64,000 bases of DNA from Rhizobium sp. L1K21 (GTDB lineage: Bacteria; Pseudomonadota; Alphaproteobacteria; Rhizobiales; Rhizobiaceae), in the NCBI RefSeq assembly GCF_024055895.1, contig NZ_JAMXLE010000001.1, positions 992,001 through 1,056,000 on the forward strand, in the 5' to 3' direction. Below the pieces are notes generated by a model. That model was not told where the DNA came from, did not search any database, and saw only the letters and a list, made by a program, of their open reading frames with translations. Shown one piece after another: positions 8,095-17,690 of the stretch (position 1 is the first letter of the stretch; each line of letters starts with the position of its first letter). Made by a program: the position numbers and the translations under genes.

Positions 8095-9687
8095 TTAGAA
8101 CAGGCTTCCCTGTTGCGGTTTCGTTGGCTGCTGGCTTTTGGCGGCTTTTTTCTTCGGTATGGGCGATGCCGGTTCGTCGCCATCATCGGCCGTTGCATTC
8201 ACACGGCCATCTGCGAATTCGATGGTCAGACGGTCGCCGCCGGTCACGAGATGGGCCGCAGAAATCACCGCATCGTCCTCGTTGCGAATCACGGCGTAAC
8301 CGCGTTTGAGCACATTTTTATAGGAGAGCGAATCCAGCATGCGGTTTTGCGCGACAAGGGCCGAGCGCTGGCGCGACAGCATGGCGTTCACGGCAATATC
8401 GGATCGTGCAGAAAGCGTCGAAAGGCGCTCCAGCGTGCGGCTGATTTCGCGTTTCAATTGATGCGGCAGGGCGCGCAGGCTGGTTTCGGCATTGGCAATG
8501 CGTGACCTGCTGCGGTCGATCAGCCTTTCAACCTGCCGGTCGGCGCGCAACATCTGTTCACCCACCCGCTGACGGTGTTGGGAAATGCGGTTCTGCAAGA
8601 CATCGGGGCGCAATTTGTAGGCCGTGTTGTCGAATGTCCGGCGTTTGTTCAGCGTGTTCAGTTGCAGGCCGCGGCCAAGGCCTGCTGCTGCCTCGTCGAA
8701 GCGGCGACGGGGCATGGCCAGAATCTGGTCCAGCGAGGGCAGGGCGCGCGCCAGCGAACGCAGGTTCTGACGGGAGCGGTCCAGGTTGCGGGTCATCGAG
8801 CCTTTGAGCCGCGCATCAAGCGAGGCCACCTGCGCTTCGAGTTCCGCCTTCACCGGCACGGCCATTTCGGCAGCCCCTGTTGGCGTTGGCGCGCGCATAT
8901 CGGCGGCATAGTCGATCAGCGTCCAGTCGGTTTCGTGGCCGACTGCCGAAATCAGCGGAATTGCGGAGTCGGCTGCTGCGCGCACAACGGCCTCATCGTT
9001 GAAGCCCCACAGGTCTTCCAGCGAGCCACCGCCACGGGCGACAATCAGCACGTCCGGGCGGCGGATATCGCCTTCCGGTTCAAGCGCATTAAAGCCGCGA
9101 ATGGCATTGGCCACCTCATCGCCCGAGCCTTCGCCTTGAACGCGCACTGGCCAGACGATCACGTGAACGGGAAAGCGGTCGGAGATCCGGTGCAGGATAT
9201 CGCGGATCACCGCGCCTGTCGGCGATGTGACCACGCCGATCACCCGCGGCATGAAGGGCAGCAATTGCTTGCGCGCTTCATCGAAGAGGCCTTCGGCTCC
9301 GAGTTTGCGCTTGCGCTCTTCCAGAAGCGCCATCAGCGCGCCAGCGCCGGCAGGCTCCAGATTTTCGATCACGATCTGATATTTGGAGGAGCCTGGGAAG
9401 GTCGTGACCTTGCCGGTGGCAATCACTTCCATGCCTTCTTCGGGGCGGAATTTCAGCCGTCCGAAAACGCCTTTCCAGATCACGGCATCAATGCGGGCGC
9501 GGTCATCCTTCAGCGCAAAATAGGCGTGACCGGACGAATGCGGGCCGCGATAGCCGGAAATTTCACCGCGCAGGCGCACATGTTCGAAGGCGTTCTCCAC
9601 CGTCCGCTTAATGGAGCCGGAGATCTCCGAAACGGTATACTCATAGAGATTGCTGCTCGGCGAATCGCCATCGAATAGATTGCTCAT
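8095..9687 (-). CDS. xseA: Exodeoxyribonuclease VII large subunit
   Basis: A 530-residue subunit of exonuclease VII, which degrades single-stranded DNA from both ends in repair and recombination. An N-terminal OB fold ([20 protein letters not shown]) is followed by the catalytic Exonuc_VII_L region with [14 protein letters not shown] and [14 protein letters not shown], and a long basic helical C-terminal part that contacts XseB. The open frame runs 141 codons further upstream, but the ATG at 9685-9687 ([23 protein letters not shown]) matches the usual N-terminus and the upstream extension looks non-coding. The small subunit gene xseB is not in the window. Confidence 0.95.
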   Translation of the reverse strand: MSNLFDGDSPSSNLYEYTVSEISGSIKRTVENAFEHVRLRGEISGYRGPHSSGHAYFALKDDRARIDAVIWKGVFGRLKFRPEEGMEVIATGKVTTFPGSSKYQIVIENLEPAGAGALMALLEERKRKLGAEGLFDEARKQLLPFMPRVIGVVTSPTGAVIRDILHRISDRFPVHVIVWPVRVQGEGSGDEVANAIRGFNALEPEGDIRRPDVLIVARGGGSLEDLWGFNDEAVVRAAADSAIPLISAVGHETDWTLIDYAADMRAPTPTGAAEMAVPVKAELEAQVASLDARLKGSMTRNLDRSRQNLRSLARALPSLDQILAMPRRRFDEAAAGLGRGLQLNTLNKRRTFDNTAYKLRPDVLQNRISQHRQRVGEQMLRADRQVERLIDRSRSRIANAETSLRALPHQLKREISRTLERLSTLSARSDIAVNAMLSRQRSALVAQNRMLDSLSYKNVLKRGYAVIRNEDDAVISAAHLVTGGDRLTIEFADGRVNATADDGDEPASPIPKKKAAKSQQPTKPQQGSLF

Positions 9688-10009
9688 GGGTCCATCTATA
9701 CAGTCTTCAGCCGCGTTCGCAAAAAGAGCGCGCGGTGTCTGCAGGCGATGCGGCGATCTTTTGCGACTTGTCCAGTGGTTTGTTTCGTCAGACAGGTCTG
9801 CGTTGGTGCCTGTGATGGCGTTTAGCGGGGAAAATTGAAGGCGATATTTTGTCTTTCCTGCTATCGCTCTTCTCTTTAACGGTTTGGAATAAAATCGGTA
9901 TTCCGAACGATGCCATTTGAAAACCGAATTTTTCGGTGCATCTTTTTCCCCGCTTCTGAAGGGAGGATCAAAATCAGGGCGACGCTTTATTTTGATGAAA
10001 GGACGCGCC
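9688..10009. other. Intergenic region between xseA and the spike-like pair
   Basis: These 322 bases separate two divergent units and should hold both promoters. The right half is clearly more AT-rich than the flanking genes (9838-9930). A short inverted repeat GGAAT (9886-9890) and ATTCC (9900-9904) is the only symmetric site noticed; it is too short to name. No gene is supported here. Confidence 0.5.
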
Positions 10010-10273
10010 ATGACAGATCGTTTTGCCCACACGGCTCCATCCATAGACGGCCCCGCAGCCCACGCATTTTCGGTCACGCCCGATGACAATACCGACCTTG
10101 AGGAAGTCACACGCGGCCTTTATTGCGGCACTGCCGGCGATATCGCGCTTCGCATGCAGTCGGGTGCCGAGGTCGTCTTTACCAATGTTGCGGAAGGCAG
10201 TTTCCTTCCCGTTCGCGCATCGCGCATTCTGGCAACCGGCACCACCGCTGCCGCCATCGTGGGGCTTGTCTGA
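10010..10273 (+). CDS. Small phage/GTA-like head-spike base protein candidate
   Basis: An 87-residue protein starting [20 protein letters not shown] and ending in an alanine-rich [12 protein letters not shown]. The block [23 protein letters not shown]...[18 protein letters not shown] matches, as I recall it, a small family linked to Rhodobacter gene transfer agent protein rcc01079 (head spike base, GhsA) and to alphaproteobacterial phages. AAAGGA lies 6-7 bases before the ATG at 10010, which is preferred over the in-frame ATG at 9995. The stop TGA overlaps the next start (TGATG), so it is translationally coupled to the larger spike-like protein. No other phage gene is near. Family assignment is from memory and should be checked. 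Confidence 0.68.
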   Translation: MTDRFAHTAPSIDGPAAHAFSVTPDDNTDLEEVTRGLYCGTAGDIALRMQSGAEVVFTNVAEGSFLPVRASRILATGTTAAAIVGLV

Positions 10274-11676
10274 TGCTGGGCTATAAAATCGCACTATCGG
10301 GCCGAAGTGATCCGCCGCGCTGGTATCGTGCGTCGGCCTATAAAGTCCCCGATGCGGCAGGCGGGGCCGAACTTGGCCCGGCCGCCATTCTGGATTTTAC
10401 CCGCAACCGCTACGCATTGACCGGCCTTGGCGAAGGGCAGATTGCGGAGGCATCGGCACCCGAACTCGCGTCCATGAAGGCTGCGGACTTCGATGATCTC
10501 ATCACATTCAGCCGGCCATCGACTGCGGGCTTTTTCACGGAGGGAAATGTCTACAGCGTCGCTGCAGCAAATGTGGCCCGTTTCGACAGTTCTTCAGGCA
10601 GCACTCGCCTGCTCGCCGAGCCGGCGAGCGTCAACTATTTCAAGAATGCGAAGTTTGAAAACGCCGTCGTCGGCGGCTCCTGCCCGAATTTGACCCTCAA
10701 TGGGGCTGACGGGGTCAATATCACGATTGCCGCAAAGGGGCAGGAAGAGGGGCTGAGTTATATTGATGTCAAATTTGCCGGCACGGCCGCAGCAGGGTTG
10801 AGCTATCCGCATATCCGGCTTGCCGCCTCCGATTGTCCGGTTGCCGCCGCTGGGCAATACTGGACCTACAGCGCCTTTTACAAGCGAATTTCCGGTACCG
10901 TTCCGAGCAGCCTTTCGGCTGTCGTGCAGGAACGTCAGGGGGCGAATTTTCTCAACGGGAACTCGCTGGATATTTCCGGTGTGTCCGCTCAGCGCAGCCG
11001 CTTTCAGGTCGGTTATCTCACCACCGATGCCAATACGGACAATGTCTGGCCGCTCCTGCGTTTCGTGACCGAGGCTGGTGTTTCCTACAACTTCACGCTC
11101 AGGCTCTATGCGCCACAGTTCGAAAAGCACCAATATGCCACATCGCCGATCCTTTCCGGGCAGAACGCCACGGCAACGCGGGCGGCAGACCAGTTGCTGC
11201 TCGACGCAAAAGTGCAGGCCTTGCTGCGGCGGGACAAGAGCACCATCGTCGTCCGTTACAGAACGCTTGCCGATCCCGATGGTCGTGATGCAATTCGCTA
11301 TCTCATGTCTGGACGGGATACGGGAAACAGCCGCATTTGCATCCGCGCCTCTTCGCCGCTTTCATCCGGCGGACCCTTGGCGGTTGTCGGCAACGGCAGC
11401 GCGGTCTCCGTGCTGGCCCGCCCAAACGATATCGCAGCCAAACAGTCCGTGGCAGCAGCCTTCAGTCTTTCGCCATCGCAAAGCCGTTTTTTTGTCAATG
11501 GCGTGGCTTCATCTGGCAATCCGGGGATGGGTTTCGACCATGCCTCGAATGCAGCAACGTCGTTTTACCTGGCGTCCAGTCCTTCGGCTTCTGACGGAGA
11601 AATGGTGCTGCTTGATGCGCTGCTCATTTATCCGTTCGAGGTCGATGCCGCAGCGATGCCGGCCCTGACGGCTTAA
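10273..11676 (+). CDS. Phage/GTA-like spike or receptor-binding protein candidate
   Basis: A 467-residue protein with no signal peptide or membrane segment. Residues 1-110 (DFTRNRYALTG, DDLITFSRPSTAGFFTEGNVY, FDSSSGSTRLLAEPASVNYFKNAKFENA) have the look of phage-tail or spike N-terminal domains that present ligand-binding modules. The middle and C-terminal parts are Ser/Gly/Ala-rich beta-type sequence, likely lectin-like sandwiches. ATG 10273 overlaps the preceding stop. Pairing with an 87-residue spike-base-like gene recalls rcc01079-rcc01080 (ghsA-ghsB) of Rhodobacter, where the products decorate GTA heads and bind capsule. This role is inference from gene pairing; the body of the protein is not recognised. 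Confidence 0.62.
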   Translation: MLGYKIALSGRSDPPRWYRASAYKVPDAAGGAELGPAAILDFTRNRYALTGLGEGQIAEASAPELASMKAADFDDLITFSRPSTAGFFTEGNVYSVAAANVARFDSSSGSTRLLAEPASVNYFKNAKFENAVVGGSCPNLTLNGADGVNITIAAKGQEEGLSYIDVKFAGTAAAGLSYPHIRLAASDCPVAAAGQYWTYSAFYKRISGTVPSSLSAVVQERQGANFLNGNSLDISGVSAQRSRFQVGYLTTDANTDNVWPLLRFVTEAGVSYNFTLRLYAPQFEKHQYATSPILSGQNATATRAADQLLLDAKVQALLRRDKSTIVVRYRTLADPDGRDAIRYLMSGRDTGNSRICIRASSPLSSGGPLAVVGNGSAVSVLARPNDIAAKQSVAAAFSLSPSQSRFFVNGVASSGNPGMGFDHASNAATSFYLASSPSASDGEMVLLDALLIYPFEVDAAAMPALTA

Positions 11677-11879
11677 GGTACCAAAACCCGCCGATTTTCG
11701 ACCTGCCGGTGACGCCTGTATTTTTGCAGCACCGGCGGATCGTCCAGCTTCGCTTTTTTTGTTCGTTCCCGCACAGCCGCAAGCTTGCCGCATTCTGGCT
11801 GTATCAAAATGGTACAGATTCAGATGAACGTTTTTTTTACCGGCAAGTGCAATATTGAAAATACCACGAGGTATTTGAA

Positions 11880-12107
11880 ATGATTTTTGCGACTTCATTT
11901 TTGCTAGGAATTTCGACCGCTGCGCTCAGGTCTGCCGCCGCCGTCATTTTTGTCGCTATCTTCATTGCGGTTGCCTTTGTTGCGGCCGCGATTGCCAGCC
12001 AGGGACATGTTTCCTTCCTGGAGCTCTTCTTCTCGGTGCTGGGCTATAATGCCGGCATTATCGGTCTCCTGGCCGGCGGTCTGGTCATCAAAGCGAAGGC
12101 TTCGTAA
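11880..12107 (+). CDS. Small two-helix membrane protein, unknown
   Basis: A 75-residue protein made almost wholly of two hydrophobic stretches (residues about 5-40 and 50-70) separated by SQGHVSFLELFFS. There is a GAGG about 11 bases before the ATG at 11880. It follows the spike-like pair by 203 bases of AT-rich DNA and converges on the large membrane glycosyltransferase-like gene, 26 bases away. No family recognised. The two-helix, holin-sized form next to phage-like genes is noted, but there is no endolysin nearby, so a holin call is not justified. Confidence 0.55.
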   Translation: MIFATSFLLGISTAALRSAAAVIFVAIFIAVAFVAAAIASQGHVSFLELFFSVLGYNAGIIGLLAGGLVIKAKAS

Positions 12108-12133
12108 GGCCGGTTGCGCAAAGCGCCTTGGCC

Positions 12134-13966
12134 TCACTTCAGCGCAAAGACCTGCGTTATTCCATTCCAGCTTCCCGACAGCGGCACAAAGCCTTCGATC
12201 TGTTTGCCTGCCTTGAGCTTCGCAAAAAGGCCTTCAGGTGCCCGGCTTTCAAAGACTGAAGTTTCGTTGTCATCCTGACAGATCACAAGATAGTCAGCAC
12301 CTGCCGCCTTCAGCCTCTTGTGGGCGTCCTCAGGTGTTTCCATTGCCGATTTCAGCACTGCCAACATGCCCGCCTGGTTGCGGTGATACGGGGCGGAGAG
12401 GACGCGGTGATCGGTAAAGCGCAGGATCGGCGCGCCGAAATTCGAGACAGCGGCAATTGTACCGGGGGGCAACGTTGCCAGAGCCTTGAAGTTTTCATCA
12501 CTTTCGCAACTTTGCTGCTGAGCAACGGCGTCTTCCATCGCGTCTGCGCGATCGGCGTTTGCCAGGGCGTGTCCGGCGGCAAACCAGAAGGCCGGCAGAC
12601 TTGCAATCGCCAAGACAACGAAAGCAAGCGTTGTGGTTTTCGCAGCATCCGGCTTTTGCGTGGCTGTTCGCAGGTCGGATATCGCCAGCGACAGCGGGAA
12701 AATGGCAAGCAGATTGGCAAACAGCGATCCGCGCAACTGAACGAAAGTGATCGCCCAGGCTGCAGCGATCATCAGCCCCAGCAGAATGTGGGCCTGTCTC
12801 TTTACGTTGCGCAGAATTCTGAACAGGCAAACGGCCAGCGCCAGCAGGGGAACAAGGTAGTGTCCGCTGATGACAGAGGGGTCGAGGGACCATTGACTTG
12901 AAAACGAACGGGCTTCGCTGACCGAACTCAGCCAGAGCTCGACAAGAAGCGGGTCGAGATTGGCATAGGGGCTGGCAAGGCATTCGGGCATGATGAATAG
13001 CGCAAGTGCGCCGGCTGCAGCGCCCAGTATAACGAGGACGAGGAGCCGGTTGGCAAAGGTTGCCGCGCGAGCAAAACGGGTCACGGAGAAAAGCCCGACA
13101 CCGCCTGCGCAGGCCAGAGCGAGATAGCCGGCCGAAAATGTGTCGCAGGCCGTCATGAAATAGTTTGCCGGCGGCACGGTGGCGACATAGGCCAAAAGCG
13201 AAAATCCTGCAAAGGCGATCGCAAAGGCCTCTGTCAGTGCCGCGCATTTTTCGCCCACCATCGCCCAGCGAAAAGCCGCGGCTGCGGCTGCAATGGCAAT
13301 CAGTGGTGTTGTCTCTGCGCCGATGGCAAGCGCCAATGCCGCGCAAAGCCCAGCACCGATGCCGCTTGCGCGGCGGTATCGCGGGTCGAGCAGGCATGCC
13401 GTCAAGCCGGCTATGAGAACCATCTGAACATTGTGATGGTCGATGGATCCAGGGGCAAAGCGTCCGGTGGCAAATGCATGCGACAGTCCGAAAAATGCGG
13501 CGATAAGGGCTGTCTGCCTGCCGCCCAGCCGATTGCCGGCCAAAGCGGTGAAATAGATCAACGGAAAGATCAGGCTCAACGGCCAGACAAATAGTGCAAT
13601 CGCTTCCGCCGTTTGCGGGTCGCTGGTAAACAGGCCGGCAAGCCGGATCAGCAGCGCAATCGGCAGATCGATCAGCCGCGACCAGTGCATCAGCGTGCCC
13701 GGCGTCAAGCCGAGGCGGTACTGCATGTGATCGAACCAGCCCTGGCCGGCGATAAAGTCGCGCACGATGACGAGCCGCATGGCATCGTCATTGTCCGGAC
13801 CGACATAATCGCCGCCGTGGACGATGAAATTGGTCAGATAGTAGATCACCAGGGATGCTGCCAATGCAGTGGCGATTTTCAGAAGCTGGCCTGCGTTGGC
13901 CTGCGTTGCGATGCTGCTTGTCTCATGGCTGGTGTCGGGCATCGGGCCTGTGGTCATGTCAGCCAT
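12134..13966 (-). CDS. Polytopic membrane protein, GT-C glycosyltransferase-like
   Basis: A 610-residue inner-membrane protein with about twelve hydrophobic segments and a soluble C-terminal tail (residues ~500-610). The first periplasmic loop carries VGPDNDDAMRLVIVRDFIAGQGW, with acidic residues where GT-C enzymes have their catalytic Asp motif; farther on, GSIDHHNVQ resembles the DHH motif of STT3/AglB-like enzymes. These enzymes use polyprenyl-phosphate-linked sugars. A GtrA-family gene starts 105 bases away on the other strand, which supports a role in lipid-linked sugar transfer to envelope material. Donor and acceptor are unknown. Confidence 0.72.
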   Translation of the reverse strand: MADMTTGPMPDTSHETSSIATQANAGQLLKIATALAASLVIYYLTNFIVHGGDYVGPDNDDAMRLVIVRDFIAGQGWFDHMQYRLGLTPGTLMHWSRLIDLPIALLIRLAGLFTSDPQTAEAIALFVWPLSLIFPLIYFTALAGNRLGGRQTALIAAFFGLSHAFATGRFAPGSIDHHNVQMVLIAGLTACLLDPRYRRASGIGAGLCAALALAIGAETTPLIAIAAAAAAFRWAMVGEKCAALTEAFAIAFAGFSLLAYVATVPPANYFMTACDTFSAGYLALACAGGVGLFSVTRFARAATFANRLLVLVILGAAAGALALFIMPECLASPYANLDPLLVELWLSSVSEARSFSSQWSLDPSVISGHYLVPLLALAVCLFRILRNVKRQAHILLGLMIAAAWAITFVQLRGSLFANLLAIFPLSLAISDLRTATQKPDAAKTTTLAFVVLAIASLPAFWFAAGHALANADRADAMEDAVAQQQSCESDENFKALATLPPGTIAAVSNFGAPILRFTDHRVLSAPYHRNQAGMLAVLKSAMETPEDAHKRLKAAGADYLVICQDDNETSVFESRAPEGLFAKLKAGKQIEGFVPLSGSWNGITQVFALK

Positions 13967-14071
13967 GCATTTGCTCTTTCGAAACTGGTTCGGGGTTGTT
14001 TCACTTTAGTCTTGGCTCTATCAAGAAAAGGTAAAACGCAGGTTTATCGGCAGGTTTTGGGGGCAGGCGGC

Positions 14072-14446
14072 ATGAGACGGCTTTTCTGGTTTGCCTTTGC
14101 CGGGGGGGCGGGCTTTGTTGTCGATGCCGGCATTCTGCAGCTTCTCCTGTCCTTCACGCCGCTTGGTCCTTTTGTTGCGCGGATCGTCTCGATTGCAACG
14201 GCCATGTCGTTTACCTGGTTTATCAATCGCACATTCACCTTCGGTCGTTCGAAGCGTCATCCGGCAGCGGAGGGCGCACGGTACGGCTTTATCGGCGGGC
14301 TTTCCGCGCTCGTGAATTATGGCCTTTATTCGCTTTGCCTTCTTTGCGTGCCAAGCATATGGCCAGTGATTGCGGTGGGCATCAGCTCATTGGGTGCTAT
14401 GGTCTTTTCCTATCTCGGCTATTCACGCTTCGTCTTTTCGCGCTGA
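14072..14446 (+). CDS. GtrA family membrane protein
   Basis: A 124-residue protein with four membrane helices. It has the GtrA signature FAFAGGAGFVVDAGILQLL at the start and SFTWFINRTFTFGRS between helices 2 and 3, then FIGGLSALVNYGLYSL and SYLGYSRFVFSR. GtrA proteins are thought to flip undecaprenyl- or polyprenyl-phosphate sugars across the inner membrane. ATG 14072 follows a G-rich SD (GGGGGCAGG); longer upstream frames are not protein-like. It is divergent from the GT-C-like membrane gene, forming a plausible flippase and transferase pair. Confidence 0.88.
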   Translation: MRRLFWFAFAGGAGFVVDAGILQLLLSFTPLGPFVARIVSIATAMSFTWFINRTFTFGRSKRHPAAEGARYGFIGGLSALVNYGLYSLCLLCVPSIWPVIAVGISSLGAMVFSYLGYSRFVFSR

Positions 14447-14619
14447 GCCAAATGTGACTTTTTTCTGCCCCCGTGCCGCATCAGTTTCACATTTGGCTGA
14501 GAAAAGAAGGCTTGCCGTCAATTTGCGGTCGGCGATGTTTCGCTTTAAAGTTCGGTCGCACCACGCTTCAAACGAAGCTTCCAGGCGGCAAGTTCCGTCA
14601 TTCAAACGCCGAGGAAGAT

Positions 14620-15387
14620 ATGAAATCCATTTATTTCAAAAGCGCCCTTCTTGTGACACCCCTATTGCTTTCCAATGTTGCGAACGCACAGTTGGCTACG
14701 GTGACTGTGGCGCCCGGAGACTCGCTAACTCAACTTGCAAAGGAGCATCTGGGCGACGAAAACCTCTGGCTCAAGCTTTGCAATGCAAACCGGAAGATTG
14801 TCGGCAAAAATTGCAACACGATCGAACCCGGCATGGTCCTCAAGCTGCCTGGCGTGAAAGCTGCTGCATCTGAAACGAAGCCCGCTGCGTCAAAGGAAAA
14901 GACCGCGGAGGCAGCGCCTGCAGCGAAAACCACTGTCGCCGAGACAAGCTTCAGCGTCGATTTTTCCGGCGAAAGCAATGCTGTTTTCACCGGTGATGAG
15001 CCGCTCAAGGCTTCGCGTGCCGAGGGTGCCAATGCGGTGACACTCAGCGGAAATGTTGAAAAAGCCTCGCCGGGCGGCAAGCCGGGCCTTTCTGTTGCCG
15101 TCAGCCCCGGCTTTGAAAAAGCGGCCAGCGGCAAGAAGATCAAGGTCACGATCGATGTGACAGCCAAGGAAGACGGCACCATTTCTGCCGCCTACTCCAC
15201 GGCGGATGTCGGAAACAGCGGCTGGCAGTCGCTGCCGGTGAAGGCTGGGGAAAACACCGTGTCCTTCGAATATGATGTTCCTGCCATGAAAAATGGCGGC
15301 GGTGACTATCTTGGCATTCTGCCCGACCCGGAAGGCAAGGGCCAAAGCATTGACGTAACGTCCGTCAAGTTCGACGTCGTTTCCTGA
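14620..15387 (+). CDS. Secreted LysM-domain protein
   Basis: A 255-residue exported protein. Residues 1-23 are a signal peptide ending ANAQ. Residues about 27-78 form one LysM peptidoglycan-binding domain (VTVAPGDSLTQLAKEHLGDENLWLKLCNANRK ... IEPGMVLKLPG, quoted in part), with two Cys (LCNANRKIVGKNC) that could form a disulfide. An Ala/Lys/Thr-rich linker (about 80-108) leads to a beta-rich C-terminal domain (about 110-255) of the galactose-binding sandwich type. GAGGAAGAT immediately precedes the ATG. It probably binds periplasmic peptidoglycan; no catalytic motif is visible. Confidence 0.83.
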   Translation: MKSIYFKSALLVTPLLLSNVANAQLATVTVAPGDSLTQLAKEHLGDENLWLKLCNANRKIVGKNCNTIEPGMVLKLPGVKAAASETKPAASKEKTAEAAPAAKTTVAETSFSVDFSGESNAVFTGDEPLKASRAEGANAVTLSGNVEKASPGGKPGLSVAVSPGFEKAASGKKIKVTIDVTAKEDGTISAAYSTADVGNSGWQSLPVKAGENTVSFEYDVPAMKNGGGDYLGILPDPEGKGQSIDVTSVKFDVVS

Positions 15388-15403
15388 AGCGACACAGGAT
15401 TTC

Positions 15404-15440
15404 GGGCCGCGCAAACCGTTGCGCGGCCCGTTTCAAAAAA
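15404..15440 (+). terminator. Rho-independent terminator after the LysM gene
   Basis: GGGCCGCGCAA (15404-15414) and TTGCGCGGCCC (15419-15429) form an 11-bp perfect stem with an ACCG loop. GTTTCAAAAAAAACG follows, so the minus-strand transcript ending at 15465 meets a stem preceded by a T run, and the hairpin may serve both convergent genes. Confidence 0.8.
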
Positions 15441-15464
15441 AACGCAACTCGTCGTGTTGTGCGA

Positions 15465-16451
15465 TCAGACCTTTTCCCAGCTGTCTTTTTCAGATGCGCG
15501 ATAGATAGCGTCGATGAACTTCTGGTTCTTTTTTGAATATTCCAGCGTCACCAGTTCGGTATCGTCGCCTTTGACCGCCTTCGCAAAGGCTTCCGCCTCG
15601 CGTCGGTACTGGCGGGAATCGTTGAAACGAAGCACTTGAGTGACAGCATGTTTGCGGTCGCTGATCTCGACCACTTCCTCACCGTATATATTGGCGTTGA
15701 AGGGTGAGCGCACTTCTATGAAACCATCATCGCCATGGAACACCATCACCTGGCGGTGGCCCATCTGGGTGGAGACGTAAAAGCTCAGCTCGAATTCACC
15801 AAAATCGGCGCGCACCGAGGAATAGATATCCGTCTTGAATTCCGGATCGCGCCGGACTGTCGACTGGACCCGGATCGGCTCCTTTCCAGTCACGAAGCGG
15901 GTGGTGATCGTCGGGTAGACGCCGATATCTGGCAGTGCGCCGCCGCCAAGTTCGGGAATGTTGCGCATATTGCCGGGATCACGGTTGAAATAGGTGAAGG
16001 CACCCTGCACATGACGCAGTTTGCCGATCGCCCCATCATCCAGCAGTTGGCGCACCTTCCGCCACACCGGGGCATAGGTCACCATATAGGCTTCGGAAAC
16101 AATAACCTTGTTGCGGTCGCGCGCGGCAATCACCTGATCGATCTCTTCGGCCTTCAGGGCAATGGGCTTTTCACAGAGTACATGTTTGCCGGCATCAGCG
16201 GCTTTCACCGCCCATTCAATATGCTGTGACGTGGGCAGCGGAATGTAAACGGCGTCGATCGTGTCGGACGCCAGCATCTCTTCATAGGAGCCGAAGGCGT
16301 TTTGAATGGCGAATCGCTCGGCGAAGCTTTTGGCCCGTTCAAGGTCACGGCTCGACACCGCTGCCACGACGCAATTGTCCGCGTCCTGCATGGCCGGCAC
16401 AACGTGTTCGGCGGCAATTTTGGCGGTCGAAATGATTCCGAAACGCAGCAT
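15465..16451 (-). CDS. Gfo/Idh/MocA family oxidoreductase
   Basis: A 328-residue NAD(P)-dependent oxidoreductase. The Rossmann start [20 protein letters not shown] has the glycine motif modified to [21 protein letters not shown] carries the conserved Glu-Lys-Pro; [12 protein letters not shown] includes the Asp-x-Gly segment of the substrate side. Length is typical. Members oxidise or reduce sugars, inositols or their derivatives; this one has no sugar transporter or regulator next to it, so the substrate cannot be inferred. It lies 31 bases downstream of the ZntB-like gene on the same strand. Confidence 0.9.
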   Translation of the reverse strand: MLRFGIISTAKIAAEHVVPAMQDADNCVVAAVSSRDLERAKSFAERFAIQNAFGSYEEMLASDTIDAVYIPLPTSQHIEWAVKAADAGKHVLCEKPIALKAEEIDQVIAARDRNKVIVSEAYMVTYAPVWRKVRQLLDDGAIGKLRHVQGAFTYFNRDPGNMRNIPELGGGALPDIGVYPTITTRFVTGKEPIRVQSTVRRDPEFKTDIYSSVRADFGEFELSFYVSTQMGHRQVMVFHGDDGFIEVRSPFNANIYGEEVVEISDRKHAVTQVLRFNDSRQYRREAEAFAKAVKGDDTELVTLEYSKKNQKFIDAIYRASEKDSWEKV

Positions 16452-16482
16452 TGTTTTCCTCCTTGTGTTTTTTCTTTATTCT

Positions 16483-17475
16483 TTACAGCAAACCGCCTTT
16501 TTTCACAGCCCACCAGGCAAGAAGAACGGACACCAGCATCGCAGCACCCGCCATCACTGTTCCGGCTGCCCCATGTTCAAACGGCAGGCCGGAAGTATTC
16601 ATGCCGAAAAAGCCGGTGACCAGCGTCGGCGGCATGATGAGGGCGGTGATGACCGACAGAATGTAGATATGCCGGTTGGTTTCGTCCTGGATTTCGGAAT
16701 TGATATCTTCGTAAAGCAGCCGGGCGCGCTCGCGCAGCGCCTCCACTTCCAGCGTTCCGGCTTCAAGCCGGCTGTTGATGCGCGATATGGCCGTTTCAAA
16801 TTCTTCCGGCATGTCGTCTTCGTCGGCGGCGGCCACGTGGCGCATGGCGGTCAGAAGCGTGCGCAGGTGGCGATAGAGCCGCACGATGCTGCGCCTGAGC
16901 GGTTGCAGCTCCTTCTTCTGGCGTTCCGGTGCGGCGTTGCGCACACCGTCCTCAATGTCGTTCAGATCTTCGGTCACGGCGGCAACAAGTTCGAACAACG
17001 AGCGTTGAAACTCGCGCACCAGATATTCAAAAACATCAATCGGGCTGTCGAATTTGCGCGGATTGTGCACGGCCGCGTTCTTCGTCAGCTCCACATTGGC
17101 CAGCGGGTGCAGGCGCGTGGTGATAATGATGCGGTCGGAGACTGCGAAGTGCAGGAAGTCCAATTCGCGGCTCTTGTGGTCGAATTCGCGCTGGAATCCC
17201 GAAAGCGTTCCAAAAAGCCATCCATCTTCGACGGTGGCCGAAGGGTGCATGTCGCGCGTCACCAGTGCAAGATAGACTGATTCCGGCAGCAGGTTCAGGC
17301 TCTCGAGAAAGGCTGGCAGGCGCGTGTCGGCGAGGCCGAAATGCAGCCACACGAAGCCCTGTGAAATCAGCGCGTCGGGCAATTGCTCATCATGCAACTG
17401 TCTTGCACCCGTGCCATCGCCGGGAAAATGATAGGCCCAGACGAGACCGGGAATTTCTGAAACCTGCAAATGCAT
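16483..17475 (-). CDS. CorA-family divalent cation transporter, ZntB-like
   Basis: A 330-residue protein with a large cytoplasmic N-terminal alpha/beta and long-helix part and two C-terminal membrane helices. The pore signature GMN occurs in LVTGFFGMNTSGLPFEHG, the pattern of the ZntB branch (GMNxxGxPF) rather than Mg2+ CorA. The ATG at 17473-17475 (MHLQVSEIPGLVWAYHF) is preferred over the longer frame because the added 28 residues are not protein-like. ZntB transports Zn2+, with import or export debated in the literature. No metal regulator is nearby. Confidence 0.88.
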   Translation of the reverse strand: MHLQVSEIPGLVWAYHFPGDGTGARQLHDEQLPDALISQGFVWLHFGLADTRLPAFLESLNLLPESVYLALVTRDMHPSATVEDGWLFGTLSGFQREFDHKSRELDFLHFAVSDRIIITTRLHPLANVELTKNAAVHNPRKFDSPIDVFEYLVREFQRSLFELVAAVTEDLNDIEDGVRNAAPERQKKELQPLRRSIVRLYRHLRTLLTAMRHVAAADEDDMPEEFETAISRINSRLEAGTLEVEALRERARLLYEDINSEIQDETNRHIYILSVITALIMPPTLVTGFFGMNTSGLPFEHGAAGTVMAGAAMLVSVLLAWWAVKKGGLL

Positions 17476-17690
17476 GGAAGACCTGTGCGTGTGTTGCTGC
17501 GGCGGTTGGGTTTGCCGCGCTGCATGCCATCCCGGAACGGTGCATGTGTCAAGGTCCATACTTGTCAGACGCCGTTGTCGGCGGTTTTTACGCTGTGGCC
17601 GGATATGTCCCCATTTCGTCCGTGCTCTGTCTTTTATGCTTGTTTTTTAGGGTGCATTGTCATCTCATCATCCAACAACAGGAGACGAAT

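Noticed and set aside
8575-9678. 367-codon open frame on the plus strand
   Set aside because: It lies antisense to xseA over its whole length; the translation is His/Arg-rich with no domain features, and xseA has clear motifs.
11880-12107. Holin interpretation of the 75-residue membrane protein
   Set aside because: Two helices near phage-like genes are suggestive, but there is no endolysin, no dual start and no lytic module in the window.
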